From contig WFPM01000035.1 in the NCBI GenBank assembly GCA_015487635.1, positions 1 through 41,683 on the forward strand: DNA of 41,683 nucleotides, written 5' to 3'. Below are positions 8,261 to 17,733 of this stretch, piece after piece; the first letter of the stretch is position 1; each line of letters opens with the position of its first letter. The position numbers and the translations under genes were made by a program. The notes below the pieces were generated by a model. The model was not told the origin of the DNA. It saw only the letters and a list, made by a program, of their open reading frames with translations, and ran no database searches. The stretch comes from Rhodothermus sp. (GTDB lineage: Bacteria; Bacteroidota; Rhodothermia; Rhodothermales; Rhodothermaceae).

Positions 8261-9592
8261 ATGACGCCTCGGCAGTTTCTGAAGCACTACCGATACGACG
8301 AACGGCTGGTTCGCGGCGGGTATTTTCCTTTGGCGCCGCTTACGGTCGATCCCGGGGAGACGGTTGGCGTGGTTCTGCTCAACCTGGGCGGGCCCGAACG
8401 CGTGGAAGAAGTGGAGCCCTTTCTGTACAACCTGTTCATGGATCCGGCCATCATCGACATCCCTCTGAAAGGCATTGCCCGCCACTGGCTCTGCCGTCTG
8501 ATTGCCCGGCTGCGTGCTAAGAAGGTGGGTAAAGATTATGAGATGATCGGAGGTGGTTCGCCGCTGAACCGGCTGACGCGAGAGCAGGCGCAGGCGCTGG
8601 AGCGGCTGCTGAACCGGCGCTTCGGGCAACCGGCCGGCGTGCACTTCCGCACCTATATCGCCATGCGCTACTGGCACCCGCTCAGCGAGGAAGCAGCCGC
8701 GCAGATGCAGGCCGAAGGAGTAGACAAGGTGGTGTTGTTGCCGCTCTATCCGCAGTATTCCAAGACGACCACCGGTTCGTCGTTGCTCTACTGGTGGACG
8801 TTGGAGCAGACGGGCGAAATTCCACGCTGGCCTACCACTTACGTGTACGAATACGCAGCGCATCCCAAATACATTCAGGCCATCAGCGAGCGGATCGACG
8901 AGGCGCTGCAGCGCTTTCCGAAGAACGTACGCTCCGAAGTACACCTGGTCTTCAGTGCGCACGGCACGCCGCTGGTCGAGATGAAGGAGCGGCGCGACCC
9001 ATACTGCTGCCTGATCCACTCCACGGTGGATCGGGTGATGGCCTACCGAAAGCATGACCTGCCTTACCACGTGTCGTTTCAGAGCAAGGTGGGGCCGGGT
9101 GAGTGGCTGACGCCGAGCACGCCCGACAAGCTGGCCGAGCTGGCGCAACAGGGCGTGCAGGCCGTGCTGATGGTGCCGGTGGCGTTCGTGACTGACCATA
9201 TCGAAACTTCCTTCGAGCTGGACATCGAAGTGCGGGAAGAGGCCGAGCAGTTCGGCATTACCCATTACGAAGTGATGCCGGCGCTGAATTGCCATCCACT
9301 GTTCATCGAGGCGCTGGCCGAGGTGACTGTGGCGCAGCTCCGGCTGCCGGTACCACCGGAGACGGCCGGTGTGGCAGGAGATGGGGCGCCGGCCAAGACG
9401 CCTTATCCGATCCGTCCGCTTGACGAACTGCCCCGCTACCATCCGCGCGTGCGCAAGACGCGTTGCCATCAGTGCGAGCACATCACCGAGGCGCGATGCT
9501 GGATTCCCTCGGAGTGTGAGCCAGCGTCTGAGAACGCCGAAAGCACGGCACCGCCGAAGCCTTCTGTTCACTCCAAACGGCCTGCCTCGTAA
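8261..9592 (+). CDS. hemH: ferrochelatase with four-cysteine C-terminal tail
   Basis: It inserts Fe2+ into protoporphyrin IX to give heme. Family marks are VVLLNLGGPE near residue 46, the catalytic histidine in FSAHGTP, and FVTDHIETSFELDIE with the active-site glutamate. YEMIGGGSPLN and LPLYPQYSKTTTGS are also typical. The core ends near residue 370. After a proline-rich linker there is a tail with C402, C405, C413 and C419 (C-x2-C-x7-C-x5-C), then a Ser/Pro/Lys-rich end. Some bacterial and animal ferrochelatases carry a C-terminal [2Fe-2S] cluster; whether this tail does the same or binds zinc is inference. The first ~40 residues before the core are also extra. The 443-residue length exceeds the usual 310-370. 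AAGGTGAGG precedes the ATG. hemL follows after 6 bp, so the two are probably co-transcribed. Confidence 0.95.
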   Translation: MTPRQFLKHYRYDERLVRGGYFPLAPLTVDPGETVGVVLLNLGGPERVEEVEPFLYNLFMDPAIIDIPLKGIARHWLCRLIARLRAKKVGKDYEMIGGGSPLNRLTREQAQALERLLNRRFGQPAGVHFRTYIAMRYWHPLSEEAAAQMQAEGVDKVVLLPLYPQYSKTTTGSSLLYWWTLEQTGEIPRWPTTYVYEYAAHPKYIQAISERIDEALQRFPKNVRSEVHLVFSAHGTPLVEMKERRDPYCCLIHSTVDRVMAYRKHDLPYHVSFQSKVGPGEWLTPSTPDKLAELAQQGVQAVLMVPVAFVTDHIETSFELDIEVREEAEQFGITHYEVMPALNCHPLFIEALAEVTVAQLRLPVPPETAGVAGDGAPAKTPYPIRPLDELPRYHPRVRKTRCHQCEHITEARCWIPSECEPASENAESTAPPKPSVHSKRPAS

Positions 9593-9598
9593 GGAGCG

Positions 9599-10912
9599 AT
9601 GCAGCTATCGCGCAGTCAGGCGCTTTTCGAGCGGGCCCAACGGGTTATCCCGGGCGGCGTCAATTCGCCGGTTCGTGCCTTCGGCAGCGTAGGAGGGACG
9701 CCGCCGTTCATCGCGCGGGCGCAGGGCGCCTACATCGAAGACGTTGACGGCAACCGCTACATCGACTACGTCGGCTCCTGGGGGCCGATGCTCTTCGGGC
9801 ACGCCGATCCCGACGTGGTGCGGGCCATTCAGGAAGCGGCTGCACATTCCCCTTCTTTCGGCGCACCCACCGAGCTGGAAGTGCGCGTGGCCGAACTCAT
9901 CTGTGAGCTGGTGCCGTCGATCGAAATGGTGCGGCTGGTCAACTCGGGCACCGAGGCGACCATGAGCGCCGTGCGCCTGGCCCGTGCCTACACGGGGCGT
10001 CCCAAGATCATCAAGTTCGAAGGGCACTACCACGGGCACGCCGACTTTTTCCTGATCGCGGCTGGAAGTGGAGCGCTCACCTATGGCCGTCCCAACTCGC
10101 CGGGGGTGACACCGGGCACGGCGCAGGATACGCTGTTGGCCCGCTTCAACGATCTACAGCACGTCGAACAACTGGTGGAAGCCAACGCGGGCGAAGTGGC
10201 CGCCGTCATTCTGGAGCCGGTGGCCGGCAACATGGGCTGCGTGCCGCCGGAGCCGGGCTTTCTGGAAGGATTGCGGGCGCTCTGCAACCGGCACGGCATC
10301 CTGCTTATCTTCGACGAGGTGATGACGGGCTTTCGGGTGGCACGAGGCGGGGCACAGGAGCGCTACGGTGTGCTGCCCGATCTGACCACCCTCGGCAAGG
10401 TGATCGGCGGCGGGCTCCCGGTGGGGGCCTACGGCGGGCGGCGTGAGATTATGGAGTACGTTGCGCCGAAAGGGTCTGTCTATCAGGCCGGCACGCTCTC
10501 GGGCAACCCACTGGCCATGGCCGCTGGCTATGCCGTGCTGCGCAAGATCGCCGACACGCCGGATCTATATGAGCGGCTGGAGCGCTTTGGCGCCGCGTTA
10601 GAGGAGGGTGTCCGTGAAAATCTGAAAGGGCTGGGGCTGGACCTGTACTTCACGCGCGTGGGCGCCATGGCCACGCTGTTCTTCACGCCGGAGCGCGTCG
10701 TGGACTACGAGACGGCCCGCCGCTGCGACACCCGGCGCTTCGCCCGCTACTTCCATGCCATGCTGGAAGAGGGCGTTTACCTGCCGCCGTCTCAGTTCGA
10801 GGCGTTCTTCTTCTCGACGGCCCACGGCGAGCGCGAGTTGGAGCAGACGCTCAGCGCCCAGCGCCGGGCGCTTGCGCGCGCTTGCGCCGACGACGGCGCC
10901 GACGCGGCGTAA
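9599..10912 (+). CDS. hemL: glutamate-1-semialdehyde 2,1-aminomutase
   Basis: A PLP enzyme that makes 5-aminolevulinate from glutamate 1-semialdehyde, the C5 route to tetrapyrroles. VIPGGVNSPVRAF near residue 16 is diagnostic of HemL among class-III aminotransferases. NSGTEATMSAVRLARAYTGR, FEGHYHGHAD, LIFDEVMTGFR and TTLGKVIGGGLPVGAYGG follow in order; the lysine in the last motif binds PLP. At 437 residues it is standard. AAGGAG lies just before the ATG, and hemH ends 6 bp upstream, so the operon couples the first committed and the last step of heme synthesis. The last 62 bp overlap the 3' end of the convergent RNase R gene, and no terminator separates them. Confidence 0.96.
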   Translation: MQLSRSQALFERAQRVIPGGVNSPVRAFGSVGGTPPFIARAQGAYIEDVDGNRYIDYVGSWGPMLFGHADPDVVRAIQEAAAHSPSFGAPTELEVRVAELICELVPSIEMVRLVNSGTEATMSAVRLARAYTGRPKIIKFEGHYHGHADFFLIAAGSGALTYGRPNSPGVTPGTAQDTLLARFNDLQHVEQLVEANAGEVAAVILEPVAGNMGCVPPEPGFLEGLRALCNRHGILLIFDEVMTGFRVARGGAQERYGVLPDLTTLGKVIGGGLPVGAYGGRREIMEYVAPKGSVYQAGTLSGNPLAMAAGYAVLRKIADTPDLYERLERFGAALEEGVRENLKGLGLDLYFTRVGAMATLFFTPERVVDYETARRCDTRRFARYFHAMLEEGVYLPPSQFEAFFFSTAHGERELEQTLSAQRRALARACADDGADAA

Positions 10913-13151
10913 CTGCCTCGCCGTCGGTCGCAGGCTCCACAAAGCGCAGATCGATTTGCCGCGTGGCCGGATCGGCCCGCACGACCACGACCTCAACCAC
11001 GTCGCCCGGACGGTACCGTTTGCCGGAGTACAGGCCGCGCAGCGTGTAGCGCCGCTCGTCGTACTCGTAGTAGTCGTCGCCCATGTCACGCACGTGCACC
11101 AGGCCCTCAACCAGCACGTCTTCGAGTTCGACGAATACGCCGAAGTTCGTCACGCTGCTGACCACACCCCGGAAGCGCTCGCCCACGTGCTGCTGCATGT
11201 ACTGCACCTGCTTGAGGCGGACCGAATCGCGCTCGGCCTCTTCGGCGGCCCGCTCGCGCTCGGAACAATGCCGACAACGGGCCTCCAGTTCGTCGGCATC
11301 AACGGCCGGGACTTTTTCCGCCTTCTTCTGGTATCGCTTGAGCAGTCGATGAACCATCAGGTCCGGATAGCGCCGGATGGGGCTGGTGAAGTGCGTGTAG
11401 AAATCGAACGCTAGCCCGTAATGGCCGATGTTCTGCGTCGAGTAGCGGGCTTTGGCCATAGCCCGCAGCGCGGCCTCTTCGATGACCGGCTCTTCGGGCG
11501 TGCCCTGCACGTGCTGGAGCAGCTCGTTGAGCGCTTTCGAGGAGACGGTGCCGTCCTCGGTCAGCTCCAGATGGTAGCCGAAGACACGCACGTACTGGGC
11601 CAACTGGCGGATTTTCTCGGCGTCGGGCCGGTCGTGAATGCGGTAGACGAAAGGCGGCGCTTCGGTCCGCTTGCCGATCATTTCGGCCACCAGCCGATTG
11701 GCCAGCAGCATGAATTCCTCGATGAGTTGATGGGCGGCCAACCGCTCTTTTCGGTAGATACGGATCGGGTTACCGGCCTCGTCCAGTTCGACTTTTACTT
11801 CAGGTAGATCGAAATCGATGGCGCCGGCTTGCATGCGGGCTTTGCGGAGCTTCTGGGCCAGTTCGTGGGCCAGGCGTACCGACTCGGCCAGCGGATGATC
11901 GGCGCCGTCGATGATGGCCTGAGCTTCTTCGTAAGTGAAGCGCTGGCGCGAGTGGATGACGGTCTCGCGGATCTGGTAGCGCACGATCCGGGCCGAGGGC
12001 GTCAGCTCCATGAGTACCGAGTAGGTCAGTTTGTCTTCGCCCGGCCGCAGCGAGCAGACCTGGTTGGAGAGTTTTTCGGGAAGCATGGGGATCACGCGAT
12101 CCACGAGATAGACGCTTGTGCCGCGCTGATAGGCTTCTTCGTCGAGAGCGGAGCCGGGGCGTACGTAGTAGCTGACGTCCGCGATATGGACGCCGACTTC
12201 GATGTGGCCGTTGGGCAAGCGCCGCAGGTGTAGCGCATCGTCGAAATCCTTGGCGTCGGAGGGGTCGATCGTAAAGACCTCTCGGTCGCGCAGGTCCAAG
12301 CGGCGACGGTATTCACGCGCGGGAATGGTGTCCGGGATGCGCTCGGCTTCTTTGAGCACGGCCTCGGGGAAGCCGGTGCGCACGTCCTTGCTGAGCGCCA
12401 GGGCCAGCACCTGTACACGTGGGTCGCTGGCCGGACCGAGCACTTCGAGCACACGTCCCTCGGGCGAGGCCTTGGGATCGTCGAAGCGATCGATGGAGAC
12501 CACCACCTTGTCGCCGGCACGGGCGCCGCTGAAGGCCTCGCGGGGCACGTAGATGTCGCGGGTCAGACGTGGATCGTCGGGCACCACAAAGGCAAAAGTC
12601 CCGCGGGGGTAGAACGTCCCGACAGCGCGTGTCCGGCGGCGTTCCAGCACTTTGAGTACCTCGCCTTCCCGGCGGCGGTCGCCGCGGGCTGGTGCAGCCA
12701 GCCCTACCAGCACGCGGTCACCGTCGAGCGCCGTGCCCATGTGGGCTTCGCCAATGTAGATGTCCTCGTCTTCCTGCCCTTCGATTTCCACAAAGCCATA
12801 GCCCCGCGGATGCACGCGCAGGATACCCTCCACGCGATAGGGGCGGCGCTCGTAGGTGTAACGCCCTCCCTTGACGCGGGCGACCAGGTGCTGATGCTCC
12901 AGCTCTGAAAGGACCTCCCAGAAACGCTGATAGGCTTCGTAATCGCGTAGATCCAGGAGTTTGGCCAGTTCTTTCGGGCGAAACGCCTTATGCGCATTGT
13001 TGCGCAAAAGCGAAAGGATCGCCCGCCGGATCTGCAGCCGGGTGGGCAGACGCTTTTTGTGGGAGGTTTTTGTTTGTTTCCGGGAGGATTTTTTACGGCG
13101 TGCCAAGGATGCTCGCAGATGTCGATTTTCGGGATTAGCGATGCTGTTCAA
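10851..13151 (-). CDS. rnr: ribonuclease R
   Basis: A processive 3'-5' exoribonuclease that degrades structured RNA. Order of parts: a lysine/arginine-rich N-terminus (residues 14-38), a winged-helix-like segment (~40-100), cold-shock domains (GILRVHPRGYGFVEIEGQ near 109, then VGTFYPRGTFAFVVPDD), the RNB catalytic domain with DPSDAKDFDDAL at 296-307 (D296, D302, D304 and D305 are the metal ligands), and a C-terminal S1 domain (RFRGVVSSVTNFGVFVELED). A run of about eight basic residues lies close to the end. At 766 residues the length is normal. The start is a TTG at 13151 inside the last codons of the TamB-like gene (17-bp overlap). No ATG is near; a second in-frame TTG at 13106 is an alternative. 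It is the third gene of an aroB-tamB-rnr string. Confidence 0.94.
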   Translation of the reverse strand: MNSIANPENRHLRASLARRKKSSRKQTKTSHKKRLPTRLQIRRAILSLLRNNAHKAFRPKELAKLLDLRDYEAYQRFWEVLSELEHQHLVARVKGGRYTYERRPYRVEGILRVHPRGYGFVEIEGQEDEDIYIGEAHMGTALDGDRVLVGLAAPARGDRRREGEVLKVLERRRTRAVGTFYPRGTFAFVVPDDPRLTRDIYVPREAFSGARAGDKVVVSIDRFDDPKASPEGRVLEVLGPASDPRVQVLALALSKDVRTGFPEAVLKEAERIPDTIPAREYRRRLDLRDREVFTIDPSDAKDFDDALHLRRLPNGHIEVGVHIADVSYYVRPGSALDEEAYQRGTSVYLVDRVIPMLPEKLSNQVCSLRPGEDKLTYSVLMELTPSARIVRYQIRETVIHSRQRFTYEEAQAIIDGADHPLAESVRLAHELAQKLRKARMQAGAIDFDLPEVKVELDEAGNPIRIYRKERLAAHQLIEEFMLLANRLVAEMIGKRTEAPPFVYRIHDRPDAEKIRQLAQYVRVFGYHLELTEDGTVSSKALNELLQHVQGTPEEPVIEEAALRAMAKARYSTQNIGHYGLAFDFYTHFTSPIRRYPDLMVHRLLKRYQKKAEKVPAVDADELEARCRHCSERERAAEEAERDSVRLKQVQYMQQHVGERFRGVVSSVTNFGVFVELEDVLVEGLVHVRDMGDDYYEYDERRYTLRGLYSGKRYRPGDVVEVVVVRADPATRQIDLRFVEPATDGEAVTPRRRRRRRKRAQAPGAGR

Positions 13152-16100
13152 CGTTGGCCTGCTCCGAGTTGTTGCCGGCGCGGGTCAGCGGCGGGGGCTC
13201 CGGAGCGGAGCGATCCGGAATCAGCCAGCCGAAAAGTCGATCCAGCAGGCGACGCCAGGTGGGGAAAGCGGTCTGGTACGAAAGGCCGGCGCCCGTGACG
13301 CTGGTCAGCGTGTAGTCGTTGAGCACGTCATCCTCGCGCCGGTAGAAGACCTGTACGGAGACGCTAGGCGTCAGCCGCACTTCGACGACGAATTCGCCCA
13401 GTAGATTCTGCTGGCCCGCGGCGGCGCTTTCGCCGCGATAGACCCCCTGGCCACGAATGATCAGGCGTTCGTTCAGCAGCCGCAGCGCCACCCCGTAGGT
13501 GACGTCCAGGCGCTGAGCGCCTTCACCCTGCACGCCCAGCAGCAGATCGACGTTGGGCAGCACCTGACTCAGGTAGCGATTGAGCTGGCTGGCGATGAGC
13601 TGCGAGAGGCTGTTGAAGGCAAGCTGGTTGCCCGACGAGGTGAGCGTCCCTGGATCGGTGCGTTCGGTGGTGAGCAGGAAAGAGTTGGTGAGCAGTACGC
13701 TCGTGGCGTACTCGGCGGCTCGTTCAGGCTGGTTGAGCAGCGCCTCCAGCCCTTCGTAGCTGGCCAGCGGCTCGTTGATCGCACGGTCGATGGCCAGACG
13801 CAGGCTGACCTGGGGGGCCTCGACCCGTCCGGTAATGCGCATCTGTACGATCAGCGGAATCAGACCGGTGTCCTGGCCCAGGGCACCTGGAAGACCCGCC
13901 CGCGAAGCCCGGGTGCGATAGGCCGCCTGCAGGTCAAGCCGGGCGTTGATAGGATCGCCATCCCAGGTGATCGTACCGCCTTCGATCAGAAAGCGCCGGA
14001 CAAAAATCTCGCCGGCCGTGAACAGATAGTCGCCTTCCGTGACGTCCAGTTGTCCGAAGGCCTGGAAGACGCCTTCCTGGCGGATGATCTGCAGGCGGCC
14101 GCTCCCTCGTGCATTGATTACGTCGCCCAGTAGCGGGTCGATCACCAGCCGTACGGTAGTGCCCTGCGGTGCCAGCAGGTTCAGGTCCAGATCCAGCCCG
14201 TCCAGGAAGGGCCGTTCGCCCGGGGGACGCCGGGCCAGCAGGTTGGCGCGACGCTGTGGACGCTCCGGAATGCGGCCGGTCGAGTCGGCAAAGATGATGA
14301 ATGCTTCGTCCGCTTCGGTGCCGCTTTCGGCCAGCGGGATGTAGATCTCGCTTTCCGGCAGCACTTCGGCGTCGGCCGTCTGCAGCAGCGCCCCGTAAAG
14401 GGGACCGCTGAGCGAAAACGTCCCGCGGCCCCAGATCTTTCCGTAGAACGGCAGTGCGCGACTGTAGGGAACGTTCATGATCTGCAGCCCTTCCAAGCGG
14501 GCCGTCAGGTCAAAGGAAAAGAAACGGTATTCGTTGAAAAAGATGCGGCCGTCGACGCGGGCCTGGCCGCCCGTCGGGTCCTCAAGGCGTACGTTCTCCA
14601 GCATGAACCCTGTCGCATCCACCGACACCGGCCCTTCGATCCGGTAGTGCAGGTTGAATTGAGGAATGTCGAAAGCGCCGGCATGGAGTTGCATGGCCGC
14701 GTTGAAGATCGGGCGCCGGAACGTGCCCGTGATGCGGCCACGTCCGGCAAAGTAACCCTGCACGTTGGCGATCAGGTCGGGAAAGATGTAGGTGAAGAAG
14801 AACGCGTCGGCATGTGTGGTCTCCAGACGCAGGTCGAGCTGGCCGGCGTCGTCGGACGAAGGGAGCAGAACCGTTCCGAACAGGTGCAGTCGATTGGCGG
14901 CGCCGATGGTGGTATCCGGGTCCAGACGGGCGTCCAGCGCGATCTGCGGAGAACCCGGCACGTAATGGCTGACCAGGCGCAACGTCCCCAGCGAATGTCG
15001 GTCGTAGCGCAGTCGATTGACGTGCAGGAACCCGGCCAACTGCGGGGTTCCGAAAGCGCTGACCAGACTGAGTCGGCCTTCCAGTTGGCCGCTGAGCCTA
15101 CGGGCGCGACCCAGTGCCCGGGTGAGTTCTTCGAGGGCAATGCTACGTAGTGTTACGTAAGTCGTATCGGTCACCTGGGCGGAGAGCATGCCCTCCAGTT
15201 CGATTTCGCCGGCGATCGTGTCGGCGGCGGGCCGATTGCGCAGGAGCAGCGAATGGAGTACGGCGGCGTCGGCATACAGGTCGATGCGGGCCGGCTGCGT
15301 CAGTTGCCAGCGATAGTCCCGGACCTGCCAGTAGAATTCCTGCAGCGTCAGGCGATTGAAGCGATCCAGCAGGTCCAGCGTGGCGGTCAGCCGCAACGTC
15401 TCGCCGGTAGTATCCGAAGGCTGGCTGCTCAGGCTGAGCTGGGCACCTTCTGGCAGCAAGTGGCCCACCAGACGAATCCGCCGGAGCTGCCGCAGACGGG
15501 CACTCTGCCACTCGAACAGGGCAACCAGTGAGCGATCGACACGGGGGCCGGTGGCCATCTGTAGCCGTCCGTGTACGTCTTCCTGGTACAACGCGCCCAC
15601 CTGGAGTGTATCGGCCTGCCATGCCAGTGCGAGTTGGAGCGTGTCTGTGCTGGCCCGTGCCCATAGGGTGGCCCTCAGGTCGGTTCGGATCGAGGGTAAC
15701 CCGGCCAGCGGATACAACCACTCAAGCCGACGCACCTGCAGGTGCCCCTGAAGAAACGAAAGCGGCAGACGAGCAGCCGGGGCGGGAACCTCAAAGGGAC
15801 GAGGGGCTCGGTAGAAAGGTTTTTCGATCTGACGGTGAATTGCTGCAGCAAAGGCATACTGCCAGTGCCGCACGAGCGGCACAAGCCGATCGGGCGTCAG
15901 GTGGCCGTGCAGCTCCGCTTCGATCAGGTCTCCCGAGATCCTTAGTCGATGCTGCATGGAATCCGTAGGGATTAGTGTCAGCCGGACCGAAGCGGGAGCA
16001 AGTTGCCAGGATTGATCGGTACGTCGGGTGTAGGAGGAATCGATCCGCAAGTGGGCGGTGGCCATCAGACGCGACCAGCCGGTGCCGGTGCCCTCCAGCG

Positions 16101-17715
16101 AGAGGGTGGCGTCGATGCGGGTCTGCAGCGTGTCGGGGTGCAGATACGGACCCAGATCGAATCGACGGGCCACGGCTTGGATCCAGAAGCGGGCGCTGTC
16201 GGGATCAGATCGGTAGAAGGCAGTAGCCGTCAGGCTACCATCCTGCTGGGGGAGTGAGAACGCGGCCCAGAAGCGAGATCCGTTTCGCTGCAGGGTGAAA
16301 AGCAGCGAGTCATTCGCACTGCCGCCGAATGGCAGGGGATCCAGGCGGAGATGCAGATCGAATTGCCGGACGCCCCGGCCGTGCACTTCGGCGAGGCCGT
16401 TGAGTGGAATGGACGGCGAACCGCCTTTCCGCAGTCGGGCGGGCTGCACGTTGCGCAACTGCAGGTGGGCCTCGTAGGCCGGTACATCTTCGGAAGGTTT
16501 CCGTACGATCCGGAACGGCCCTTCCAGCGTTCCGGGCAGGCCACGCAGGCGTACGCTTCCTTCCAGACGGCGAAGCGTCGGGCCTGAAGCCAGGTGCATC
16601 AGGCCGCGTGCTTGCGCGCGAAGGATCAGCGGAGCAGTGGTCTGCAGAGAGGCGGGAAGCGGAAGCGTCGGCCAGAGCTGGGCCAGCTTGGCCGTTTGCA
16701 GGCCGGTACCGGTCGCAAGCAGATCGAAATCCAGCGAGTCGGGCAGCCCCAGCAATGTTCCTTCCAGGCGCAGGCGGCCGGCGGTGGAGGCCAGTTCCAG
16801 GCGCTCCAGCACAAGGCCATTGATTGTGCCGTGCAGCCGTCCGGTCACCTCGGCGGGATAGCGAATGGGAAGACCGGGTAGCAGGCGGTGGAGTTCTGCA
16901 AAATCGATGGTGCCGGTTTCCAGTTCGATCTGCAGAGCGGATTCGGCAAACGGCGTGCGTGGAATGAACTGGCCGCTGAGCGCCAGCAGAGTGTTGCCCA
17001 GGGCCAGTTCCAGCCGGGGCAGGTGCCATCGGCCCTCCTGGTAGAAAAGCTGACCAGATAGATAGTGCAGGTGCTGGGAAGGACGGGAAAGATGTGCGTC
17101 GAACCGGAGCAAATCGAGCAGCAACCGGTCCGGATGATATTCCAGCGTGGCCTGTAGCGTCAGACTGTCGAGGCGCGCTCGGGTAAAATCAAAAACCTGC
17201 TGTCGCCGCACCATTTCAGGAGGAGGCCCGGTGCGATCCGTCTGAACGGTGCCGTCGTGCAGGTAGAGCTCGGCAACGGTCAACCCCCAGCGCACATCGG
17301 AGGACCTGCCGGTGGTATCCCGCCATTGCGAGAAATTCCATCGGCCGTTCTCGTAATGCAGGAAAAGGCGGGGGCGGAACAGTTCCACGCGCCGAAAGGC
17401 CAGCGTATGGCTGAGGAGCATCCGCCAGGAAGGGCGCAGTGCTACCGAATCGACGTCCAGCAGCAAACGGCCATCCGGTGCGTAGAGGCGCACGCGGGTA
17501 GCGTACAGGCCGCGCACCAGGTCGCCGTCCAGGCGCTCGATCTGAAGCTGGCCGCCCAGATGAGCCTGAAAGGCCGCTTCCAGTTGTGCGCGCACGAAGT
17601 CGCGTCCGGCGCGTGTGCGGGTCAGCGCCACAAAGAGCACCAATCCGGCGGCCAGCACACCGGCCGTCAGCACCAGCAATCGACGGGCGATATGTCCGAG
17701 CGCACGTACGGGCAA
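13135..17715 (-). CDS. TamB-like translocation/assembly module protein (DUF490)
   Basis: A 1526-residue protein with one membrane anchor near the N-terminus (LLVLTAGVLAAGLVLFVAL, residues ~13-31) and an otherwise periplasmic, beta-rich body made of repeated short amphipathic strands. AsmA-like features follow the anchor (RVRLYAPDGRLLLDVDSVAL, then WRMLLSHTLAFRRVELFRP). The last ~350 residues have the TamB/DUF490 character: GSGRLQIIRQEGVFQAFGQL, then GEYLFTAGEIFVRRFLIEGG-type strands and DLLLGVQGEGAQRLDVTYGV. Family members bridge the inner and outer membranes and are linked to lipid transport or outer-membrane protein assembly; the role here is inferred. The start is 18 bp downstream of the aroB stop, and the end overlaps the RNase R start. 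The TamA partner is not in this window. Confidence 0.85.
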   Translation of the reverse strand: MPVRALGHIARRLLVLTAGVLAAGLVLFVALTRTRAGRDFVRAQLEAAFQAHLGGQLQIERLDGDLVRGLYATRVRLYAPDGRLLLDVDSVALRPSWRMLLSHTLAFRRVELFRPRLFLHYENGRWNFSQWRDTTGRSSDVRWGLTVAELYLHDGTVQTDRTGPPPEMVRRQQVFDFTRARLDSLTLQATLEYHPDRLLLDLLRFDAHLSRPSQHLHYLSGQLFYQEGRWHLPRLELALGNTLLALSGQFIPRTPFAESALQIELETGTIDFAELHRLLPGLPIRYPAEVTGRLHGTINGLVLERLELASTAGRLRLEGTLLGLPDSLDFDLLATGTGLQTAKLAQLWPTLPLPASLQTTAPLILRAQARGLMHLASGPTLRRLEGSVRLRGLPGTLEGPFRIVRKPSEDVPAYEAHLQLRNVQPARLRKGGSPSIPLNGLAEVHGRGVRQFDLHLRLDPLPFGGSANDSLLFTLQRNGSRFWAAFSLPQQDGSLTATAFYRSDPDSARFWIQAVARRFDLGPYLHPDTLQTRIDATLSLEGTGTGWSRLMATAHLRIDSSYTRRTDQSWQLAPASVRLTLIPTDSMQHRLRISGDLIEAELHGHLTPDRLVPLVRHWQYAFAAAIHRQIEKPFYRAPRPFEVPAPAARLPLSFLQGHLQVRRLEWLYPLAGLPSIRTDLRATLWARASTDTLQLALAWQADTLQVGALYQEDVHGRLQMATGPRVDRSLVALFEWQSARLRQLRRIRLVGHLLPEGAQLSLSSQPSDTTGETLRLTATLDLLDRFNRLTLQEFYWQVRDYRWQLTQPARIDLYADAAVLHSLLLRNRPAADTIAGEIELEGMLSAQVTDTTYVTLRSIALEELTRALGRARRLSGQLEGRLSLVSAFGTPQLAGFLHVNRLRYDRHSLGTLRLVSHYVPGSPQIALDARLDPDTTIGAANRLHLFGTVLLPSSDDAGQLDLRLETTHADAFFFTYIFPDLIANVQGYFAGRGRITGTFRRPIFNAAMQLHAGAFDIPQFNLHYRIEGPVSVDATGFMLENVRLEDPTGGQARVDGRIFFNEYRFFSFDLTARLEGLQIMNVPYSRALPFYGKIWGRGTFSLSGPLYGALLQTADAEVLPESEIYIPLAESGTEADEAFIIFADSTGRIPERPQRRANLLARRPPGERPFLDGLDLDLNLLAPQGTTVRLVIDPLLGDVINARGSGRLQIIRQEGVFQAFGQLDVTEGDYLFTAGEIFVRRFLIEGGTITWDGDPINARLDLQAAYRTRASRAGLPGALGQDTGLIPLIVQMRITGRVEAPQVSLRLAIDRAINEPLASYEGLEALLNQPERAAEYATSVLLTNSFLLTTERTDPGTLTSSGNQLAFNSLSQLIASQLNRYLSQVLPNVDLLLGVQGEGAQRLDVTYGVALRLLNERLIIRGQGVYRGESAAAGQQNLLGEFVVEVRLTPSVSVQVFYRREDDVLNDYTLTSVTGAGLSYQTAFPTWRRLLDRLFGWLIPDRSAPEPPPLTRAGNNSEQANVEQHR

Positions 17716-17733
17716 GGTAGGGCAGAAGGTGTT

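Noticed and set aside
8066-9571. 501-codon minus-strand open frame
   Set aside because: It mirrors hemH and has no recognisable domain.
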